A stretch of DNA of 64,000 nucleotides from Paludisphaera mucosa (lineage in GTDB: Bacteria; Planctomycetota; Planctomycetia; Isosphaerales; Isosphaeraceae): contig NZ_JARRAG010000002.1 of assembly GCF_029589435.1 (NCBI RefSeq), positions 3,596,001 through 3,660,000 of the forward strand. Direction: 5' to 3'. Shown here piece by piece: positions 60,837-64,000 of this stretch (position 1 is the first letter of the stretch; every line of letters begins with the position of its first letter). The notes beneath the pieces were generated by a model. The model was not told where the DNA came from and did not search any database. It worked only from the letters and a program-made list of their open reading frames with translations. The translations under genes were made by a program, and so were the position numbers.

Positions 60837-62795
60837 ATGGCCGTGGTCGAGGACGTGGGATCGGATCGTCGTTCGCTCGAAGAGGTGCACGGTTCTGTCG
60901 ACGTCCCGAGCGGCGGGGGGCGGTTCGGACGCTTCCGGCGGATGTTCTCGTTCATGGGGCCGGCGTACCTGGTCAGCGTCGGCTACATGGATCCCGGCAA
61001 CTGGGCGACGGACCTGGAGGGCGGCGCGCGGTTCGGCTACGCCCTGCTCTGGGTCTTGCTGATGTCGAACGTGATGGCCCTGCTCCTCCAGACGCTCGCG
61101 GCGCGGCTGGGGGTGGTCACGCGTCACGACCTGGCCCAGGCCTGCCGCGCCGAGTACTCGCCCCGCGTCAACGCGATCCTCTGGGTCCTGGCCGAGATCG
61201 CCATCGCGGCGACCGACCTGGCCGAGATCCTGGGGACGATCATCGCGCTCAAGCTGATGTTCGGCATGCCGATGCTGCTGGGCTGCGTCATCACGGCGTT
61301 CGACACGTTCCTCCTGCTGTACCTCCAGCGCTGGGGGATGCGGAAGATGGAGGCGGTGATCCTGGCCCTGGTGGCGACGATCGGGGCCTGCTTCCTGATC
61401 CAGGTCTTCATGGCCCGTCCCGACCTGGGCGCGATGGCCGTCGGTTTGAGGCCGTCGCTCCCCCCCGGCTCGCTGGTCGTGGCGATCGGCATCCTGGGCG
61501 CCACGGTGATGCCGCACAACCTGTACCTGCACTCGGCCCTGGTGCAGACGCGGCGGATCGGGGCGGACAAACGGAGCAAGGCGACCGCCTGCCGCTTCTA
61601 CCTGATCGATTCGACGGTCGCCCTCAACGCGGCCTTCTTCGTCAACTCGGCGATCCTGGTGCTGAGCGCGGCGGTCTTCCACGCCCACGGCAACGAGGTC
61701 GCGACCATTGAGGAAGCGTATGAGTTGCTCCCCGGCTTCCTCGGGGCCGCGGCGCCGATCCTGTTCGGCGTGGCCCTTCTGTGCGCCGGGCAGAGCTCGA
61801 CGCTGACCGGGACGCTCGCCGGCCAGATCGTGATGGAGGGCTACCTGCACCTGCGGATCGCCCCCTGGCTGCGACGGCTGATCACCCGGCTGATCGCCCT
61901 GATCCCGGCGGTCGTGGTGATCGCCTTGGCGGGCGAACGGTCGACGCAGAGCCTGCTCGTCCTCAGCCAGGTGGTCCTGAGCCTTCAGCTGTCGTTCGCG
62001 GTGATCCCGCTGATCCACTTCACGTCCAACCGGCGCAACATGGGCCCGTTCGCGACCCCCTGGTGGGGGCAGATCCTGGCCTGGGCCATCGCGGCCGTGA
62101 TCGTGGGGCTCAACGGCTACCTCGTGTTCGACCAGGTGCTGGAATGGACCGCGGCGGCCGCGGCGTCGGGGATCCGGCTGGGCCCGATCCCGCTGGCCTG
62201 GCCGGTGGCGGGCGTGCTGTGGGGCGTGACCGCGGGCGTCGCGACGCTGCTGGGATGGGTCCTGATCAAGCCGATCGTCCGCCCCTCGCCCGCGTGGTCG
62301 CTCCCGACCCGGACGGAGATGGACTGGGAAGAGGCGCTCCGGCCCCGGCCGATGGGCCGGATCGGCGTGGCCCTCGAGCATACCTCGGCCGACGTCGAGA
62401 TCCTCAACCGGGCGATCAGCCTGGTGCAGGGCCAGGGCGGCCAGGGGGAGCTGGTGCTCCTGCACGTGGTCGACTCCCCCGTGTCGGTGCTCCACGGGCC
62501 CGAGACGGCCGACCTGGAGACCAGCGCCGACGCCGACTACCTGGACGGCCTGGTCCGGGCCCTGACCGATCAGGGCTATCGCGCCTCCCCCTCCCTGCTC
62601 CACGGGCCCAACCCGGCGCGGACCCTAGTCGAGCACCTGCGCGAGCGGCCGGTCGACATCCTGGTCGTCGGCTCGCACGGCCACGGCTGGGTCCGGGACC
62701 TGCTCTACGGCGAGACCGTGGACCGCGTGCGGCACAGCCTGGACGTCCCCATGCTGATCGCCCGCCCCGGCCCCCAGGCGGGTCCCGACGCCTGA
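60837..62795 (+). CDS. Nramp-family divalent metal transporter fused to a universal stress protein domain
   Basis: This encodes 652 residues from the ATG at 60837. The Nramp core has the metal-binding 'GYMDPGNWATDLEGG' (DPGN) and 'GATVMPHNLYLHSALV' (MPHNLYLHS) motifs and about 11 membrane helices. It transports Mn2+ or Fe2+ into the cell, driven by protons. Residues about 500-652 form a UspA domain with the 'GSHGHGWVRDLLYG' loop typical of ATP-binding Usps; the family pattern of its first Gly-rich repeat is close to but not exactly standard. The fusion suggests Usp-mediated control of the transporter. It is preceded by an AT-rich leader. A terminator-like hairpin at 62889-62984 follows. Confidence 0.87.
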   Translation: MAVVEDVGSDRRSLEEVHGSVDVPSGGGRFGRFRRMFSFMGPAYLVSVGYMDPGNWATDLEGGARFGYALLWVLLMSNVMALLLQTLAARLGVVTRHDLAQACRAEYSPRVNAILWVLAEIAIAATDLAEILGTIIALKLMFGMPMLLGCVITAFDTFLLLYLQRWGMRKMEAVILALVATIGACFLIQVFMARPDLGAMAVGLRPSLPPGSLVVAIGILGATVMPHNLYLHSALVQTRRIGADKRSKATACRFYLIDSTVALNAAFFVNSAILVLSAAVFHAHGNEVATIEEAYELLPGFLGAAAPILFGVALLCAGQSSTLTGTLAGQIVMEGYLHLRIAPWLRRLITRLIALIPAVVVIALAGERSTQSLLVLSQVVLSLQLSFAVIPLIHFTSNRRNMGPFATPWWGQILAWAIAAVIVGLNGYLVFDQVLEWTAAAAASGIRLGPIPLAWPVAGVLWGVTAGVATLLGWVLIKPIVRPSPAWSLPTRTEMDWEEALRPRPMGRIGVALEHTSADVEILNRAISLVQGQGGQGELVLLHVVDSPVSVLHGPETADLETSADADYLDGLVRALTDQGYRASPSLLHGPNPARTLVEHLRERPVDILVVGSHGHGWVRDLLYGETVDRVRHSLDVPMLIARPGPQAGPDA

Positions 62796-62850
62796 GCCCG
62801 CGTCAAGCCGCCGCGGGGCATTTCGGGGGAAATGGCCGGAATCATTGGGC

Positions 62851-62984
62851 TTGACCCGGCGATCCGGCCGATTCCTTAACCGAGTAAGAAGCCCGACGGC
62901 CGAGACGCGAGGCCCGCGGATCGGTCAGTCGAGAGCGGATCGGGTCGCGGGTCGCCCGCGTCATCGCATCCGGCCGTCGGGCTT
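62851..62984 (+). terminator. Structured terminator region or small RNA with terminator
   Basis: A perfect 14-bp stem (62889-62902 with 62971-62984) encloses 68 nt that can fold further, with 'TTTTT' at 62983-62987. Upstream, 'TTGACC' (62851) and 'TTAAC' (62876-62880) could be a promoter. It is either the 3' end of the Nramp transcript or a small RNA gene of roughly 100-130 nt, or a leader of the lipoprotein gene at 63080. No known family match was recognised by eye. Confidence 0.5.
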
Positions 62985-63079
62985 TTTAGAAATACGACTC
63001 CCCGCGGCGGCCCTCCTCCCCCTACCCGGGGGTCGAAGGAATGGAGGGCCCGCCGAAGACGCCAAGGAGGGTGGAAGCT

Positions 63080-63535
63080 ATGGGGTTGCCCGGCATGAGT
63101 TCGCCGCGAGGAGCCACGCGCCGACGGGCGGCGCTCTGGTCGGCGCTGGCGATGGGTTTCGTCTTGCCGACGGTCGGCTGTCAGGTCGAATACGCCGGCA
63201 TGACCTTGCCCTCCGGCAAGTATATGCACGACGACGTCCAGTACTTCGCGAAGGGTCCCGAGTTCCCCTGGGCCAACACCCAGGCGGCCACCCAGCGGGC
63301 CCGGATGCGGGCCATGGGCATGGACGTGCCCGGCAGCACCGAGCCGATCACGACGCAGCGCTCCGCCCCGGGGACCACCCCGGGCATCCAGCGCGGGTTC
63401 GGCAACCCGACCGACGTCAACGCCAGCCCGCTGGAAGACATCCCGCAGCCGCCGAATCCCGGCGTCGGCCCCGGCCCCGACCCGGATCCGGTCCCGGCCA
63501 TGGATGAGGCCAATCCTCAGCGCAATCGTCCCTGA
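63080..63535 (+). CDS. Conserved planctomycete lipoprotein-like protein
   Basis: This encodes 151 residues from the ATG at 63080, with 'AGGAGG' about 10 nt upstream. After a basic N-terminus and hydrophobic core, 'VLPTVGCQVEYAG' contains a lipobox-like Cys, so it may be lipid-anchored. The mature part 'YAGMTLPSGKYMHDDVQYF' and 'GPEFPWANTQAATQRARM' is a sequence I recall as conserved in planctomycete proteins of unknown function. The tail is Pro/Asp-rich. It may be an outer-layer structural protein. An alternative start is 63095. Confidence 0.72.
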   Translation: MGLPGMSSPRGATRRRAALWSALAMGFVLPTVGCQVEYAGMTLPSGKYMHDDVQYFAKGPEFPWANTQAATQRARMRAMGMDVPGSTEPITTQRSAPGTTPGIQRGFGNPTDVNASPLEDIPQPPNPGVGPGPDPDPVPAMDEANPQRNRP

Positions 63536-63750
63536 CCCGGACGGACCTCCATCCGCCCCCACGAGGGCGGCCCCTCCGACGATCGCGGCTTCACGGCCCG
63601 CGATCGGCGGGGGAGCCGCCCTTCGTCCGTTTCCGGCCCTCCCCGTTGACGCGGCCCCGCCGCCCCCCTAGCCTGCACTCCAGGCCCGGATCCGGCCCCG
63701 GCCTTGAGGCCGCGACGAACCATCATCTCCTTGATCGAGGCCCGGCCCCC

Positions 63751-64000
63751 ATGTTCAGCTTCCTCTTCGCCCGGATCCTCCTGGGGTTGTACGCCCTCCT
63801 CCTCGGCGTGGGCGGATACGTCGGCTACAAGAAGGCCGGCAGCAAGCCGTCGCTCTACGCCGGGGTCGGCAGCGCGGCGTTGTGCCTGCTCGCGCTCCTG
63901 TTCTCGTTCCTCCACGCGGAACGCGGACTCCAGGCGGGCGCCGCCGTCGCCCTTGCGTTGACCATCTTCTTCAACTTCCGGTTCGTGGCCGGGACCCGCA
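63751..64000 (+). CDS. TMEM14-family (UPF0136-like) membrane protein, cut by window end
   Basis: The gene starts with ATG at 63751 and runs off the window. The visible 83 residues contain 'LLLGVGGYVGYKKAGSKPSLYAGVG', the characteristic N-terminal motif of TMEM14/UPF0136 proteins, and three or more hydrophobic segments. The small four-helix family has no firmly known bacterial function. The 215 bp upstream contain a possible GC-rich hairpin around 63552-63570 but no gene. Confidence 0.75.
   Translation, partial: MFSFLFARILLGLYALLLGVGGYVGYKKAGSKPSLYAGVGSAALCLLALLFSFLHAERGLQAGAAVALALTIFFNFRFVAGTR

Noticed and set aside
1-64000. Search for tRNA, rRNA, CRISPR arrays, insertion sequences and phage genes
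   Set aside because: Reading both strands I saw no T-loop signature in a foldable context, no regularly spaced repeats and no transposase or phage proteins; a short gene could have been missed by eye.

Overview
The window is very GC-rich DNA in which almost every third codon position is G or C. The gene content points to a planctomycete, most likely family Isosphaeraceae. The pointers are a TIGR03067-type secreted protein, two giant FG-GAP/Ig-like surface proteins with an 'LEDR(L/V)AP'-like N-terminal motif, two ECF sigma factors fused to membrane and extracytoplasmic tails, a cluster of Gfo/Idh/MocA oxidoreductases, and a conserved 'YAGMTLPSGKYM' lipoprotein. The genus assignment is inference. 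No rRNA, tRNA, CRISPR array, phage module or insertion sequence was seen.

Layout. Positions 1-9.2 kb hold ordinary metabolic and secreted genes: amidohydrolase (cut by the window edge), TIGR03067 protein, trypsin-like protease, two small membrane proteins, FG-GAP protein, GDPD phosphodiesterase, alpha/beta hydrolase, inorganic pyrophosphatase and an SDR epimerase. Positions 9.5-13.3 kb hold a compact four-gene operon encoding a complete ubiquitin-like pathway: a YukD-like beta-grasp protein, an E2 with a eukaryote-like HPN motif and catalytic Cys, a UBA3-like E1, and a JAB/JAMM protease anchored in the membrane by two segments that bracket a coiled coil. This is the most interesting part of the window. 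Positions 13.3-19.9 kb carry polysaccharide genes (O-antigen ligase-like protein with TPRs, two GT4 glycosyltransferases) and a low-complexity Tyr/Val/Pro exported protein.

Positions 19.9-37.3 kb contain an ECF sigma/membrane fusion, a lipase, two giant paralogous FG-GAP proteins (one with an internal 966-bp tandem duplication), a DMFA2_C-type secreted protein, an S66 LD-carboxypeptidase, a decayed DUF4239/AIM24 gene pair and a dicarboxylate symporter. Positions 37.4-45.5 kb carry an M16 protease, a zinc-ribbon membrane protein, a 2Fe-2S ferredoxin and an isolated nuoL-nuoM pair. Positions 45.8-51.2 kb have three Gfo/Idh/MocA oxidoreductases, a YkgJ-type protein and a NikR regulator.

Positions 51.3-64 kb have dnaE, an FHA-GAF histidine kinase, an MCE/MlaD-OmpA fusion, a second ECF sigma fusion with two secretin-N-like repeats, an exported Ala/Tyr-rich protein, an Nramp transporter fused to a UspA domain, a conserved lipoprotein and the start of a TMEM14-family gene. 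Most transcription units are one or two genes long. The Ubl-E2-E1-JAB group is the only clear four-gene operon.
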